Of a stretch of 64,000 nt of DNA, positions 36,673-48,734 are shown piece by piece. The notes beneath the pieces were generated by a model. The model did no database searches, was not told the DNA's origin, and saw only the letters and a program-made list of their open reading frames with translations. The position numbers were made by a program, and so were the translations under genes. How positions within the stretch are numbered: position 1 is the first letter of the stretch; each line of letters starts with the position of its first letter. Location: NCBI GenBank assembly GCA_949825025.1, contig OX463786.1, positions 9,349,094 to 9,413,093 on the forward strand, read 5' to 3'. This DNA comes from Siphlonurus alternatus (taxonomy: Eukaryota; Arthropoda; Insecta; Ephemeroptera; Siphlonuridae).

Positions 36673-36961
36673 CGGAAGCGATCCACGAAAAGTTATCCAG
36701 GTTTTCTACTAACCACGTTTAGTATACTATTTGACGCGATTCACGAAGAAGTTAGCCAGGTTTCTAACCATGACGTTTAACTAGGTGGTTTAACACGTAA
36801 AACAGATATAATTAAACGTGTTTAAACTAAACGTGATTAGAAACCTGGCTAACTTATTCGTGAATCGCACCTATTAATATTGAATTAGACTATATAGCGT
36901 TAACCACGGTTAATAAAAAAGCTGGGTAACTTTCTGGATAACTCTTTCGTAAATCATTCCC
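36673..36961. mobile_element. Outer MITE of a nested pair
   Basis: Left end cggaagcgatccacgaaaag and right end ctctttcgtaaatcattccc are imperfect inverted repeats. The next blocks, ttatccag and ctggataa, pair exactly. The middle is interrupted by a related but separate MITE at 36732-36872. Confidence 0.75.
36732..36872. mobile_element. MITE, GGGTGCGATTCACGAAG family, nested copy
   Basis: 141 bp from tgacgcgattcacgaagaag to ttattcgtgaatcgcacct, flanked by ATT on both sides (36729-36731 and 36873-36875). It lies inside the outer element, so it inserted later. Confidence 0.85.
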
Positions 36962-36969
36962 AAAATTTC

Positions 36970-38390
36970 TAGCATTTCATGCTCCGTAAGCATGTAAGCA
37001 TCTTGTTATTTTCCTTCGAAAATGATTCAAAAGAGCAATAAAAAATATATATACGAAAATATTAATAAAATGTGAAATTTATTTCAACTCGAATACACTT
37101 CTGGAGGGATTGACAAATAAATTTAACTATATTGATATTTTATACGCGTAAAAAAACCCATTAAGAACTCTTCACTCATACTTATATAGCGGATCTTTAT
37201 CGTCAATAGCTATTACATACATGCTTGACCTATATGCATTATTTAACACGTAGTTATATTACATGGTACACGCACCAGTATGTAAAACGGAATTGTGTTT
37301 TACGGAGTTCGTTTAAATATTATTACCTGGCCTCTATTATAAATAAATATTTTCATATTTGTTGTGGAATATTTTATTAAGATAAAAATAAGTAAATTTG
37401 TTCATATAAATATTATGACCCAATATAATTTTATTATAATACTTCATAATTACAAAACATGATATTCTCATACTTTAGTCAATTATAGTGATCAACGAGA
37501 TTGATGGTAAATTTTAATTAATTATCTTTTTAATTTTTTTTTAATCCCTCTCTTACTCTAATATGTGTAAATTCTTGACAAAAATTGGGAAGTTTAAATC
37601 TTTTACGTAAATAAAATTGAAAACAAAGACCACCATAACATTTAATTATTAATTTTGTTATATTTTACTGTTGACAAATTATCTAATTTATATCATCATG
37701 TTTAAAAAAAAACACACATTAAATTTTAACACATTAATTTATTTAAATTAAAATTTTACTTAATTTTTTCGTTATTTATGAAAATAATATTTTTTTTATT
37801 TTCGCTTTCAAATTATACTGTAAAACTTTTAGTAATAATAAATAATACAAAAGAGTAATAATTAAGTCTTTAATAAACACGGAAATAATTAAAATAAATT
37901 TCAATACATGAATATTTATAAATAACATTATAATATATAAAGATAAATAATATTATGGATTATAGCCCAGTCTACAACACGCTATATTAAAAAATAAACA
38001 TATTTGTAACAAAATGTATTCTTAATAATATTTAAATATTATCTTACTAGAAAAATCTCTTCGTATTTTAAAATAATAACACTATACATTAATGACTGGA
38101 AGGTTAAATGTAAACGTTTTAAAATATTACAAACATGTCATGTTGACATGCACACTGCAGCGTTTTATCATATTAGCCTACTAATAAGTTCTACATTTGC
38201 CTACTTTTACTGAGAAAACAGGGAAACCTGAGTCAAAATGGTCGGTTTTATACAGGTTTTATACGTAGTAAGATATAATTAATGAATTCAAATTGACTTT
38301 AGAATTAAAATGTCGGAGATTTATCAGAGGACTTTTTACTGTGCCCAGTATACAGTCGTTGGGTATCCGTATCATATGATCATATAAATG
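36970..38390. other. AT-rich DNA, no gene seen
   Basis: No gene, RNA or transposon structure recognised over 1.4 kb. Confidence 0.5.
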
Positions 38391-38394
38391 CATA

Positions 38395-38727
38395 ATGGAC
38401 AACATACATACATGAAAAAATTTTATTGCAGAAATGAATAGTGGGTACCAAATTATGCTACTCTGAATTTTTTCAGATTTTTTTTAGACCCAGAACTATT
38501 TTTAAATAATTATTGAAAGTGCGGCCACGCCCCCTGGAGGCGTCAATAGGCGTCCAGTCTCTATCCTTTTTATTAAGAATTCAGGGGTGCCAACTGAAAT
38601 CACAGGACATTCAATAATTATTTAAAAATAGTTCCGGGTCTCAAAAAAATCTAAAAAAATTCAAAGTAGCATAATTTGGTACCCTCTATTCATTTCTGCA
38701 ATATTTTTTTTCATGTATGTTGTCCAT
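38395..38727 (+). mobile_element. Palindromic MITE, ATGGACAACAT ends, copy 2
   Basis: 333 bp from atggacaacatacatacatg to catgtatgttgtccat, flanked by TA (38393-38394 and 38728-38729). It has the same orientation and centre (ggccacgccccctggaggcg) as 13851. Confidence 0.92.
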
Positions 38728-38734
38728 TATATTA

Positions 38735-39281
38735 AGTGATATTAATTTGATATTCCTTCCGGAAGTAGCCGGAAGTGTGAAGTTTGTAGCTCTTTGTTTT
38801 GTTATTCAGTTTTGAAACTAAACAAGTAGCGTGGATTGAAGTAGATGTACTGATCTATGTATATGTAAAATGGACAACATAAATGAAAATATTTTATTGC
38901 AAAAATGAATAGAGGGTACCAAATTATGCCACTCTGAATTTTTTCAGATTTTTTGAGACCCGGAACTATTTTTAAATAATTATTGAAAGTCCTGTGATTT
39001 CAGTTGGCACCCCTGAATCCGTAATAAAAAGGATAGAGACTGAACGCCTATTGACGCCTCCAGGGGGCGTGGCGGCACTTTCAAAAATTATTTAAAAATA
39101 GTTCTGGGTCTCAAAAAATTTTGAAAAAATTCAGAGTAGCATAATTTGGTACCCTCTAATCATTTCTGCAATAAATTTTTTCATGTATGTTGTCCATTGT
39201 GGCACTGAAATATGAATAGGAACATCAAAAACCTTATATATTTCCGTCTGCTTCAGAGAGAACATCGAGTAAATTTGACTG
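38735..39281. mobile_element. Tc1/mariner-like MITE, copy 4, split by an insertion
   Basis: The left part (ttccttccggaagtagccgg ... gttttgaaact) ends at about 38869. The right part resumes at 39198 and ends aatttgactg before TA (39282-39283). The first few bases of the left end are worn. An ATGGACAACAT element fills the gap. Confidence 0.8.
38870..39197 (-). mobile_element. Palindromic MITE, ATGGACAACAT ends, copy 3 (reversed, nested)
   Basis: The same family as 38395 but with the centre inverted (cctgtgatttcagttggcac first). It is inserted in the mariner-type element. With copy 2 only about 140 bp away it forms a larger inverted pair. Confidence 0.9.
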
Positions 39282-39304
39282 TAGACAAATAATTCAGAGC
39301 TTTA

Positions 39305-39513
39305 AGGTGGATTCACATGGCGATTTTTATCATGCGACGCGACGCGAATAATGCGCACTTGCTGTAACATCCATTGGTGGCCATACTTAGCGATTAAAAG
39401 AAAAAGAGCATTGTAATTAACGCGATTCCCGGTGAATTCACCACCGTATAGGATTTCAAAGCTTTTACGTCAAAATCGCGTCACATCGCCGTTGTCGCCA
39501 TCTGAATCCGCCT
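39305..39513 (+). mobile_element. PIF/Harbinger-like MITE, copy 3
   Basis: 209 bp from aggtggattcacatggcga to tcgccatctgaatccgcct, flanked by TTA (39302-39304 and 39514-39516). Confidence 0.93.
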
Positions 39514-39519
39514 TTACTA

Positions 39520-40268
39520 GTTGCTTAACTGTTACAAATTTTGGTTTACAGAATGATGAATGCCATGATCCTAGCATACAATCGTCTCTAGTATATGAAG
39601 TATCATAATAATATGCTTCTATTTAAAGCTTATTTTCATTTCTAAACCTTAAGATTTTTTTTTAAACATTTTAATTAAATTTTAATATAAATTATTTTTT
39701 TACCGCATAATTAAAGCTTACCATCCAATAAATTTACATTTTATAATAAGAATCTTCACACTCCCTTTATTTTTAATGAAAAAAAAAAACGTTTTTTATT
39801 TCTATAATGTAGTAAATGTGATCGGTGGTTGAGATGGAAACTTTCCTCCTCGCACCTTTTTTTATTTTATTTTTTTACTAATAAAAAGTAGAGAGCGGGA
39901 ATTTTAATTTGGCAGCTCGGAAATTAGAAAAAGAGGAGGAAGATTGTGGCTTTGGCAGCAGCCAATCGAGCTGCCATCAAACCAAGGGAGGGGCGATACT
40001 AAAATACAATATCGATATTATTATTATTGGTAATTACGAACTTTAATATAGAGTAACGAGCAAGTAAAGCTCTTTAATATGGAGGTTTGATGGCAACCTT
40101 ATTTTAATTTATAATTAATTTTGTGGTATAATTATCTTAAATCAATTTTTCTCAAAGTAAAAGTTTAATTTCCTATGTAAGATATAATAATCCGGAATTT
40201 ATGTAATTTAATTGTAATCTGCATTTCCATCTTCATTCTATGTATGGTAAAAAATACCTATATTTTGT
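39520..40268. other. No gene seen
   Basis: Nothing recognised. A less AT-rich patch at 39890-39995 has no open frame of note. Confidence 0.45.
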
Positions 40269-40272
40269 CTTA

Positions 40273-40477
40273 GGGGGTTGCACACAGACTTTTATTTCTA
40301 GGATCGTATGTATCTCATTTAGAACCGGTTCTAAATTTCTTATTATATGACAGCATACGATACGAAGCTGTGTGTGCGTGCAAAACTGATCGCATAGGTT
40401 ACTATTTATTTATTTATTTATTATTTTTTTGTTTCATCATACGCTGCGATATCATGCGATTCTGTTTGCTACCACCC
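40273..40477. mobile_element. PIF-type MITE with GGGGGTTGCACACAGA end
   Basis: Ends gggggttgcacacaga and tctgtttgctaccaccc are imperfect inverted repeats. TTA flanks both sides (40270-40272 and 40478-40480). Inner blocks gatcgtatg and catacgctgcgat partly pair. Different family from the AGGCGG elements. Confidence 0.75.
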
Positions 40478-40484
40478 TTATAAA

Positions 40485-41490
40485 TCTATATCAGATATAT
40501 GTAAAAAAAAAAAGGAAAAAAAAAAGAAAACTATACTGCAATTTATGTTAAAACTCCCTAATTCTTTTTCTTAAAAACATTGAATTATGCTTTTCATTTT
40601 GTAGCTGACAGGGTAATTTATAAGCCTGGATGGTATGATATCATATTTATGTAATCATGTAACAACAAATGAAAATGTTTTTAAAAATACGTTACTCTAA
40701 TCTATTTCAACAACTTTTGAAATTTACCATTTTTATTAATATAAAAACAAATCAGCAAAGATTGGGTGTAAGAGTTCTGTATATAATTTAATTCTAAGAT
40801 TCAAATATTTTAGATGTATTTTATAAATAAGCAAAAAGAGTTACATAATTTTTAAGGTACATAAAAATAAATAAAAATGATTTCACAAATTATTATCACT
40901 TTTTGTGTATAGTTAATAATACATTTCATACATTTAATGAAATGTATTTAACATGCCTGTTAAGTCGACTGAGAAGTAAAATTTATGTATTTTTAATACT
41001 TTTCCTTGGTATTATATTATAATATAATAGTTTGTTTATATTAAATCCTATTAATTAGGCTATTTTATTCATCGAGTCCTGCTACCATCCTTCTAATTCC
41101 TAAAAAGGGAGTTTTCTGTAAATAGTATATATTAAATAAAAAAAAATACTCTTGCTATTTCCTTTTTATACTTACAAAAAAAAATATGAATTTATGAAAT
41201 AATTTTTAGCGCAGGAATATATTATACAGAACCCAGTTTTATATATCATCAATAAATCAATAAAATAATGCCACTTATTGTGCATGGAGATAGTTCAATT
41301 AACTTTTATAATTAATTTATAAGAATCAATAATTGTGCTCGTACTCCATGCAGCTTCCAGGAAATTTTAAAATGTAAACCACGTTTCTGATTGACGATTG
41401 GAATTTGATAATTACACAATTATTATAATTATTGATTATATGAGAAGGGGCGAGAGGCCAAGCAAGCGCGGTGTGGTTGGAAGAAAATGG
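40485..41490. other. AT-rich DNA, no gene seen
   Basis: Nothing recognised. Confidence 0.5.
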
Positions 41491-41499
41491 TAAATTTGA

Positions 41500-41548
41500 T
41501 TAAAGTGGGGGAATTACCTATATTATACTGCACATTAAAATTTGTGCG
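41500..41548. mobile_element. Worn fragment of the hAT CAGGCGCGGATCC MITE
   Basis: The stretch aaagtgggggaattacctat and the following cacattaaaatttgtg align with the middle of the copy at 26477. The ends are not preserved. Confidence 0.45.
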
Positions 41549-41643
41549 TGAGCTGAGCCATGCATTTTAAACTGGATCTTAACTTTTTAAAAAAATTAAA
41601 CTTAATGTTGCTACTCGAGAATAGTACATACAGCTCAGCAAAT

Positions 41644-41831
41644 GTAAGATTACCATACCGGAAGTAGCCGGAAGTGGAAGAATTTTAGCTAAACTATGAA
41701 CATAAAAACTTCGATTTTGCAAATACGTTAAAATTTCTAGAATATAAATCTCTCTGAAAAATTTCAGTTCAAAACTGAACAAGAAAGTTCAAAAACCTTG
41801 CACTTTTGGCTACGTTCAGTGGTAATCTTAC
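41644..41831. mobile_element. MITE with GTAAGATTACC ends and CCGGAAGTAGCC arms
   Basis: Ends gtaagattacc and ggtaatcttac are perfect inverted repeats. Subterminal ccggaagtagccggaagt is as in the mariner-type family, but the outermost bases differ. No TA duplication is visible. Confidence 0.7.
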
Positions 41832-41839
41832 TTATATGA

Positions 41840-42308
41840 TATGTTAAACTAGAAACGTGGTAATAATAATAGGAAGAAACCTGCATATCTTCCTTATTTC
41901 ACGTTCTTATTTCTGCAGCTCAAATTACTTTTCTTAATTAATAAATTCATCTTAAATTAACCATTATATTACATTCATTATTATACTTTGTATATAAAAA
42001 ATCATGAACAAAATATTGGGCCAAATAGTCTGCGTGGAAAGGAGTCGATATAGTATTGGTATCGCCGATCCCTATTTCAAAGTGCGAGATTCAATAGGAA
42101 TTTTATTGAAGTAGAGGCACGCAACAAGACTTGAAATGCGTTGAAAACATTGATGTGTTTAAATTTTGTTTAGTTCCTAAAACTTTTAGTACCTTCTTCA
42201 AGTTTTAATATACACTTTTACGTATAAAGTCAATACTTAAGAAAAACAATCAGGGTAGAAAAAGAACATAAAAGTTTCAATTTTATATTACAATGTTGCA
42301 ACTTACAT
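41840..42308. other. No gene seen
   Basis: Nothing recognised. Confidence 0.45.
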
Positions 42309-42311
42309 TAA

Positions 42312-42607
42312 ATGGAGAATCGACCTCATTTTTTTTTATTGCAAAAATGGATACAGCGTGCAAAGTTATGCTACCCTGATTTTTTTTCAGATTTTTAGAG
42401 CCCGGGAAGTATTTTTAAAAAATTATTGAAAGTCCTTTTCGTGACGTCACGCGGCGGCAAGTCCTATCTTTTTCTTAAGGAGCGACGTCTCGTGACGTCA
42501 CAAAAAGAACTTCCAATAATTTTTTAAAAATACTTCCCGGCCTCTAAAAGATCTGAAAAAAATCAGGGCAGCATAACTTTTTACCCTCTATTCATTTCTG
42601 CAATAAT
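42312..42607 (+). mobile_element. Palindromic MITE, ATGGAG ends, copy 2
   Basis: Left end atggagaatcgacctcattt. Inner arms and the paired TGACGTCA octamers in the centre (42442 and 42493) match copy 1. The outermost right end is lost after gcaataat. Confidence 0.85.
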
Positions 42608-42609
42608 TT

Positions 42610-43355
42610 TCATTATATTATACTGAATATAGTAAACTGCAAAAAGGATTATTAATGCATTGTTTTCTAGCTTTTGATGTTATAAGGTTGCATAACTTGA
42701 TTCATTGTTATATAGAATATAATGGAAACCTTTTCATTGAGTAACCCATTAAAGTTTAAACTTGTTTAACGGTAAGGCAATTGATGTTAGATTAACAAAG
42801 TTGTAATTTATTTTGACATATTTTCTCAACTTTTTGTCATAATTTTATCATAAATTTACATAAATGCAAATTTTTATTATTAAAAATATTACTTTAATAA
42901 AATTATTAATTTAAAATTGGATCGTAAAATGCTAATACATAAAGTTTAAAATTAAAATTTTGTGGCAAAAATTAATTAGCAAATTTTAAAATGCCTTATC
43001 ACAAAAATATAAAATACAAGCATGAACACTATTTGTTTCATTTCATTTGCTTTATTTAACAATAATTAATTATTAGTTCAAACAAGTTTTGCAAAAAAAA
43101 AGTTATTTTATTATACCTAAGTTAGTAGCATTCTGCTATTATCAAATATATTTTGTAATGATTTTATAATATATTTTCAGTCATTAAAAATGATAATGTT
43201 TCTAATCAATTATTTTATTAAAGTATTTGAAAGAAAATAAAAAAAAGTGTTGCCTCTTAAAAATAAAACACTTTACAAGGGCGTTTGCTTTTTTAACAAT
43301 ATTTGCACCTTCAAGTCTTCAAGTTGGTTAAAAATCAATCTGTATTAATCTTTAG
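42610..43355. other. AT-rich DNA, no gene seen
   Basis: Nothing recognised. Confidence 0.45.
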
Positions 43356-43357
43356 CT

Positions 43358-43593
<236 letters not shown>

Positions 43594-43793
43594 NNNNNNN
43601 NNNNNNNNNNNNNNNNNNNNNNNNNNNNNNNNNNNNNNNNNNNNNNNNNNNNNNNNNNNNNNNNNNNNNNNNNNNNNNNNNNNNNNNNNNNNNNNNNNNN
43701 NNNNNNNNNNNNNNNNNNNNNNNNNNNNNNNNNNNNNNNNNNNNNNNNNNNNNNNNNNNNNNNNNNNNNNNNNNNNNNNNNNNNNNNNNNNNN
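43594..43793. other. Assembly gap (200 N)
   Basis: Exactly 200 N, a round number that suggests a placeholder rather than a measured gap. The true length is unknown. Confidence 0.98.
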
Positions 43794-44002
43794 GTGAACT
43801 TTGACTTTTTGGGTGATGGCTAGCGTAGGCGTTTTCCTTTACAATTATTCCAAAATTATAACTTCCAATCTTGTTGTCTCTTACAGGTGTTAATTGGCAA
43901 ATCAAGAAGGTAAAACATTTATGCTGTCCCGCGGTGTACACATCAAAACAGAAGAATGTTACTCTAATTTAATTTTTTATCCAATTGCAATAAAATTGTT
44001 AC

Positions 44003-44216
44003 CCTAGTTGAAAAATTGCAACTTTAACTCATACTTAATCGTATTAAAAAAAAAATCTTTTATGTCTTTTTACTTCAAAAACACATCTTATTTCTTCTTT
44101 TGCTCAAAGTGAGGATGAAATAGGAACATTATTTTTAACATTTCATGTTCTATTAGAGAAATGAAAAACTTTTCTCGTTTTCTTTCCTCAGAAATGATGC
44201 AAAATAAAAGGAAAGA
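44003..44216 (+). repeat. Dispersed repeat (ACCCTAGTTGAAAA family), copy 2
   Basis: Starts accctagttgaaaaattgca and ends atgatgcaaaataaaaggaaa. Shares the gaggatgaaata and ctttcctc blocks with the copies at 18218 and 59687. Confidence 0.65.
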
Positions 44217-44219
44217 AAT

Positions 44220-44528
44220 ACAAGGAGACACTTGAAAATATATTAAAGATGAAATTTATTTAAAAAAATAAATAAAAAATACTAGTTTTGTTGGTAACCT
44301 AATAGAGAAATATAATTTATTTGATTTTTTCTCTCAACGCTTTATTTAATGTACAAATTCTTTGGTATAGCGTAGTATTATTAACAGTATAATGAAATGC
44401 AATAAAAGCAAATAAAAATATCAACTATATAAAGCAGTGTTTGGAAACAAATTTAAATTTGGGACTTGTATTAATTACTACTAAAAAATTTAAATAATTA
44501 AATAATTACCACTTACATTATATTACAA
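44220..44528. other. AT-rich DNA, no gene seen
   Basis: Nothing recognised. Confidence 0.4.
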
Positions 44529-44530
44529 TA

Positions 44531-44700
44531 TTGAGGGGTATTTACAAAGCACTTTAACCCCAGCTTTAGCCCCAAGTTTTATCCCTGGTACTAAACATGG
44601 TGCTAAACCAGGGGCTAACCATGTCTAGCTCCTAGTTTAGTACCAGGGATAAAACTTGGGGCTAAATTTGGGGTTGAAGTGCTTTGTGAATGTCCCCCAA
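44531..44700. mobile_element. Palindromic MITE, GGGGGACATTCAC family, copy 3
   Basis: Ends ttgaggggtatttacaaagc and gctttgtgaatgtcccccaa. Arms nearly perfect, with the family blocks agccccaagttttatccctg and ggtgctaaaccaggggc. Confidence 0.88.
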
Positions 44701-44704
44701 ATTG

Positions 44705-45018
44705 CTATATATTAATTCTGCAGCAAATTAAAACAATTTTTAAAAGTTTCTGTATGAAAATTCCTTGGGATAAAACTTTTTTTATATAGTAATTAAATTC
44801 TTTCAAATTTAGAAAAAAAGGAACATTTTACCGCATTTTACGTTGAATTTCCTGCATTCCATTATTAAATATGTAATAATTATGGAAAAGAGGGAGAAAA
44901 AAATATTGATTATTATTATGGCAATCATAATTATAATCAAAATAGTCCCGCTGGAATATCATAATTAATCTCTACATTTTTTTTTCACATTTTGAGACGT
45001 TGTATCTTGGTAATAATT
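44705..45018. other. AT-rich DNA, no gene seen
   Basis: Nothing recognised between the two related MITEs. Confidence 0.4.
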
Positions 45019-45021
45019 AAT

Positions 45022-45205
45022 GGAGGGCAATCACAAAGCACTTTAACACCCATTTTTGCCTTGATTTTTATCCCTGGTACTAAACATGGTGCTAAACCAG
45101 AGGCTTACCATGTCAAGCTCCTAGGTTAGCACCATGTTTAACACTAAGGATATTGATAAAAATCGAGGCTAAAGTGGGGGATAAAGTGCTTTGTGAATGC
45201 CCCCC
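45022..45205. mobile_element. Palindromic MITE, GGGGGACATTCAC family, copy 4
   Basis: Ends ggagggcaatcacaaagca and tgctttgtgaatgcccccc. AAT stands on both sides (45019-45021 and 45206-45208). More diverged than copies 2 and 5. Confidence 0.85.
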
Positions 45206-45209
45206 AATA

Positions 45210-46585
45210 TTATTTAATCAAGCAATAGTAGAAAACCTATTTAAAAAATTCTTCTTGCAAATTTGGATCGAGGACCTGCGAAACTTCTAACACCCTCTTA
45301 AATCGAGAAGAATGGGTTTTATATGACGATATAATTATGCAACCTCTTTCTCTATGATTGCGTGATAATTATTTGCAAGGCCAGACGTCACAGCGTTTTA
45401 CAGCATGATTTTAAAGATGTTTTAAGTGTTCGAAAAAAAAAAAGAATAAAACTACAATACTCGAGGTCCTCTCTCAAAATATGTTATAAAAAGAATATAG
45501 GTTGTCCATTGACAAACCAAAACCTTATAACTCATGATTTTTATGAAATCGGTCTAGCAAATTCATCCGTCAAAATCGACTCTATACCTGGAAACTCATA
45601 TAGTGCAAAAGCAACCATCTCGGCTCGCGATAAAACGAGTTAGTTGTTTTTGAGAATATGCGATAAAATGAGTTATATAGTCTATTTTGACGGAACAGCA
45701 TCGATATAATAATAATGTTAGTTTATAATCAAGGCATTTACATAATATAACTGAGGGAACCATGCAGCATGGACTTCAGTTAAGATCACATTACTTTTTG
45801 TCAAAAGCAAAAAAAAAAAAAAAAAAAAAATGCACATTGTTTAAAAAATGAAATTTTTTAGAAACTTTACACTTTTATTGCCAAATATAAAGAAAATGAA
45901 AGTATAATATAATATGCATTAATAACACAATTTTGAAATGACAGCTGCAAATTACTTTTAGTTACTAAAAAACTTTTCCCACCAAACAAAAGTTATTAGA
46001 ACATTGATTTGAAAAACCTGTGGTGTGAAATTAAACTCAAAAGGATTTCATTTTAAATAAAGATTCTGCATATATTTTCCCTCGATGTTTTTCTTTAGAA
46101 GTTAAAATATGCACTCAATGATTACTTTTTAAAGTGCTATGAAATCAAAAAAAGATAAGGAAAAAAAAAACTTTTTTTTTTTATTGAGTTCTTTTGTATC
46201 TCCCTTGGGTTAAATTAAATTGTAAGGTTAGATTTGAATAACATATAACTTTTTTAACGACTTAATATAAAATTCTTATTACTATAAGGTAGTAGTGTTT
46301 TTTTTTTTGTTTTTTTTTTCAAGCAGATAAAAGTATTTAAATAGGTTTTAACTTGTTGAATATTAAATGTGAGTGTTTCTTAAACTATAATTTATTTCAC
46401 CATTAAAATAGTTAGGAATTGTTATAAATTCGGAATAATGACAATTTGACAAGTAAAATAATTAATTTTTAAATTATTTAAGGGATTTACAACTTATTAT
46501 AATTAAAAAATTTCTGACCTGAATTTCAATTATAATTTGCCCAGAGAAAGAATAAAATTAGCATCTTAAAAATTTCTAAAAGTAG
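45210..46585. other. No gene recognised
   Basis: A 93-codon plus-strand frame at 45362-45643 matches no family I know and has no start or splice support. A poly-A of about 21 lies near 45810. Confidence 0.4.
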
Positions 46586-46597
46586 CTCTATGCAGCA

Positions 46598-46650
46598 TGG
46601 AAATTCATAATTCATAATTCATAATCTTTATTGCTTTTCGATTGATTATA
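46598..46650 (-). mobile_element. LINE-type 3' tail, (ATTATGAA)n
   Basis: On the minus strand gcaataaagattatgaatta followed by repeated attatgaa units looks like the tandem tail of a non-LTR element. No coding part was recognised. Confidence 0.4.
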
Positions 46651-46726
46651 CAATATAAGCAAGTCAATAATATTAATATTATTAAATTCAAATTATTTTA
46701 TCATTTTGGTATACGTCGTGACAGCG

Positions 46727-46869
46727 TGAACTTTACTCCTGCCTCACTTGCTAGAACTGCAGCTTCAATAGACAGAAAAACACAGATTTGTAATTTTGAA
46801 TGAGGTAAGAAGAGAACTTTTTCTATTAATATCTAAAGAGTTTTTGTTCATAACGCTTCCATAGACTGA
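46727..46869 (-). repeat. Dispersed repeat (20.4/46.8/48.5-kb family), copy 2
   Basis: Inverted relative to the copy at 20346, matching over about 140 bp with moderate divergence. Confidence 0.65.
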
Positions 46870-47012
46870 GTGGTAACGCCTACAAACAAAGCAGGAGAAA
46901 AATTCGTGATATCAAGAGGTATATATCTAGACAAGCATAGATCATGTCAAAATTATTCATATTTAACCATATTATTAAAACATTATACATGTATATTTTT
47001 TTTAAAAAATTA

Positions 47013-47188
47013 AGGCGGATTCAGATGGCGACAACGGCAATGCAACGTGATTTTGACATAAAAGCTGTGATGCGGCGGCGAATTCGCCGGGAATCACGTT
47101 AATTACGATGCCGTTTTTCTTTTAATCGCCAAGGGTGCGCATTATTCGCGTCGCGTCGCATGATAAAAATCACCATGTGAATCCACCT
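47013..47188 (-). mobile_element. PIF/Harbinger-like MITE, copy 4 (reversed, shortened)
   Basis: Ends aggcggattcagatggcgac and caccatgtgaatccacct, flanked by TTA (47010-47012 and 47189-47191). Only 176 bp, because about 30 bp near the middle (the ggcggccat block) are missing. Confidence 0.9.
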
Positions 47189-47194
47189 TTAACT

Positions 47195-48292
47195 AACTTT
47201 TCATCAGGAGTCAATTGAACTGACTGCAGAACCTTTTACCATGAATTCTTTAATTTCTTATAATAATATTTTAAACCACACTTCTATACCCAGTTCTTAT
47301 GCAACCCACTTTATTTCAGAGCTGAACAAATTGCCTAACTTCAAGGAGCTATTTTCCTTTTAAATAAAATTATTAATTGTGTATTTTTTGTTTTAAATAA
47401 ATATCAATTCGATTTTCAGTATTTTCAACTAACTACACCGTATATTTTATTTATTTAACACAAAAATAAAACACATTATTTAAAGCTTTAAATTCGATAT
47501 ACTAACATACAATAAAACATGCTTTACAAAACAAACAACTGGTTTACATTTTAAATTGTTTAAAATAGTCTTATATTGTAATACTAAAGGAACTTTAAAT
47601 ATATATAAATGAGAATACTGAAGTCTCTTCCTTAACATTTAGCGTTATAAAAAAGTCTATTAAACTGCTTTTACCGCAGCTTTTAAGAGAATTTTAATTA
47701 ATTTAAGACCGACGATCGTTTAGCTTTTTACAGAGAAGAGAAGCTCAGTAAATTATACTTGTTATTAAGAAAGACATTTTTAACATCATTATGTTTTTCT
47801 CTTCTCTTAATAATTGGTTTTAATATTGTTTTATATAAATTGAAATCTTATACTAATATTTTTTTCTTCTCAATTAAAATTATATTTGACGTTTTAAAAT
47901 GTATGAGTTTTAATGTTAAATGTTATATAAACTATTTTCTTGAAATGCAGTTTTCATTATTATATAGGTCAACAATTAAAATTAAAAGTCTAACAATCGT
48001 TAGAGTTGTATACATGTTGTTGTGTTACACCAATTAAAAACTGAGCAGTTAGCAATATTTGCTCCATATGCAAACATAGTAAAATGAAATTGTGCTTAGC
48101 AGTAAAATTAAAATGGTTATATATGTCACACAAAATTTTTAACAAAATAAAGACTTCAAGTCAGCTGATTTTGCGGTGATCCCACCGTTTTATCCAAACC
48201 TATGTAAAAAAAAAAAATCGAAATTACTTTATTTTTTTGGCATTAAATTTTTTTTTTACAAAAAATAAGTTCTTGATTATTATTGTATACAT
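47195..48292. other. AT-rich DNA, no gene recognised
   Basis: A 92-codon frame at 47759-48037 would encode a hydrophobic, AT-driven peptide. It has no family resemblance and I do not call it a gene. Confidence 0.45.
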
Positions 48293-48299
48293 CACGATA

Positions 48300-48440
48300 C
48301 AGTTATATTTACATAATATTCCTTCCGAGAGTAGCCGGAAGTTTAAGGTTTCTGGTCTTCCTATTCGTGTTTTAGCGTTACAATTTCACACATAGATCAG
48401 TACACTTCTTCCGGAACGTTATATCATATTATTTTGACTG
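48300..48440. mobile_element. Tc1/mariner-like MITE, copy 5 (internally deleted)
   Basis: 141 bp from cagttatatttacataatat to attttgactg, with TA on both sides (48298-48299 and 48441-48442). The left half matches copy 1 and the inner right half is deleted. Confidence 0.85.
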
Positions 48441-48463
48441 TATATTTGTATAATTCAAAACAG

Positions 48464-48545
48464 CATAAACTTTAACTTCTTTCATTTGCTGAAGCTACAG
48501 TTGCAAGAAACAAAAAGATGCAGAGTTACATTTTGAGGTGGAAAA
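48464..48545 (-). repeat. Dispersed repeat (20.4/46.8/48.5-kb family), worn copy 3
   Basis: The stretch ataaactttaacttctttca followed by gctgaagctacagttgcaag resembles the left part of 46727-46869 in the same orientation. Confidence 0.4.
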
Positions 48546-48550
48546 AGCAC

Positions 48551-48715
48551 CGGCCTACATTAGCCGTCACATTTAACTTGCTCATGGTCGTGTTTGTAAC
48601 GCTCTCAGTCATTGGTAGCCGGTATGTAACGAAGGACATCACTGGCCGAGCTGAGCCGAATGACTCCCGAGCGCTTCCGACCATGAGCTAGTTAAATATG
48701 ACGGCCACTGTAGAC
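48551..48715. mobile_element. Inverted-repeat element A of a back-to-back pair
   Basis: Arms ggcctacattagccgtcaca ... ttaacttgctcatggtcg and gaccatgagctagttaaata ... tgacggccactgtag pair imperfectly. The interior (48586-48684) is the plus-strand copy of the repeat seen at 33729. Confidence 0.7.
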
Positions 48716-48734
48716 TAGTCATCCCTATACTGAG

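Noticed and set aside
45362..45643. 93-codon frame
   Set aside because: No recognisable domain, start context or splice sites. Left as unexplained.
47759..48037. Membrane-protein-like 92-codon frame
   Set aside because: The hydrophobic composition is what AT-rich DNA gives (F, I, L, Y, K). There is no similarity or splice context.
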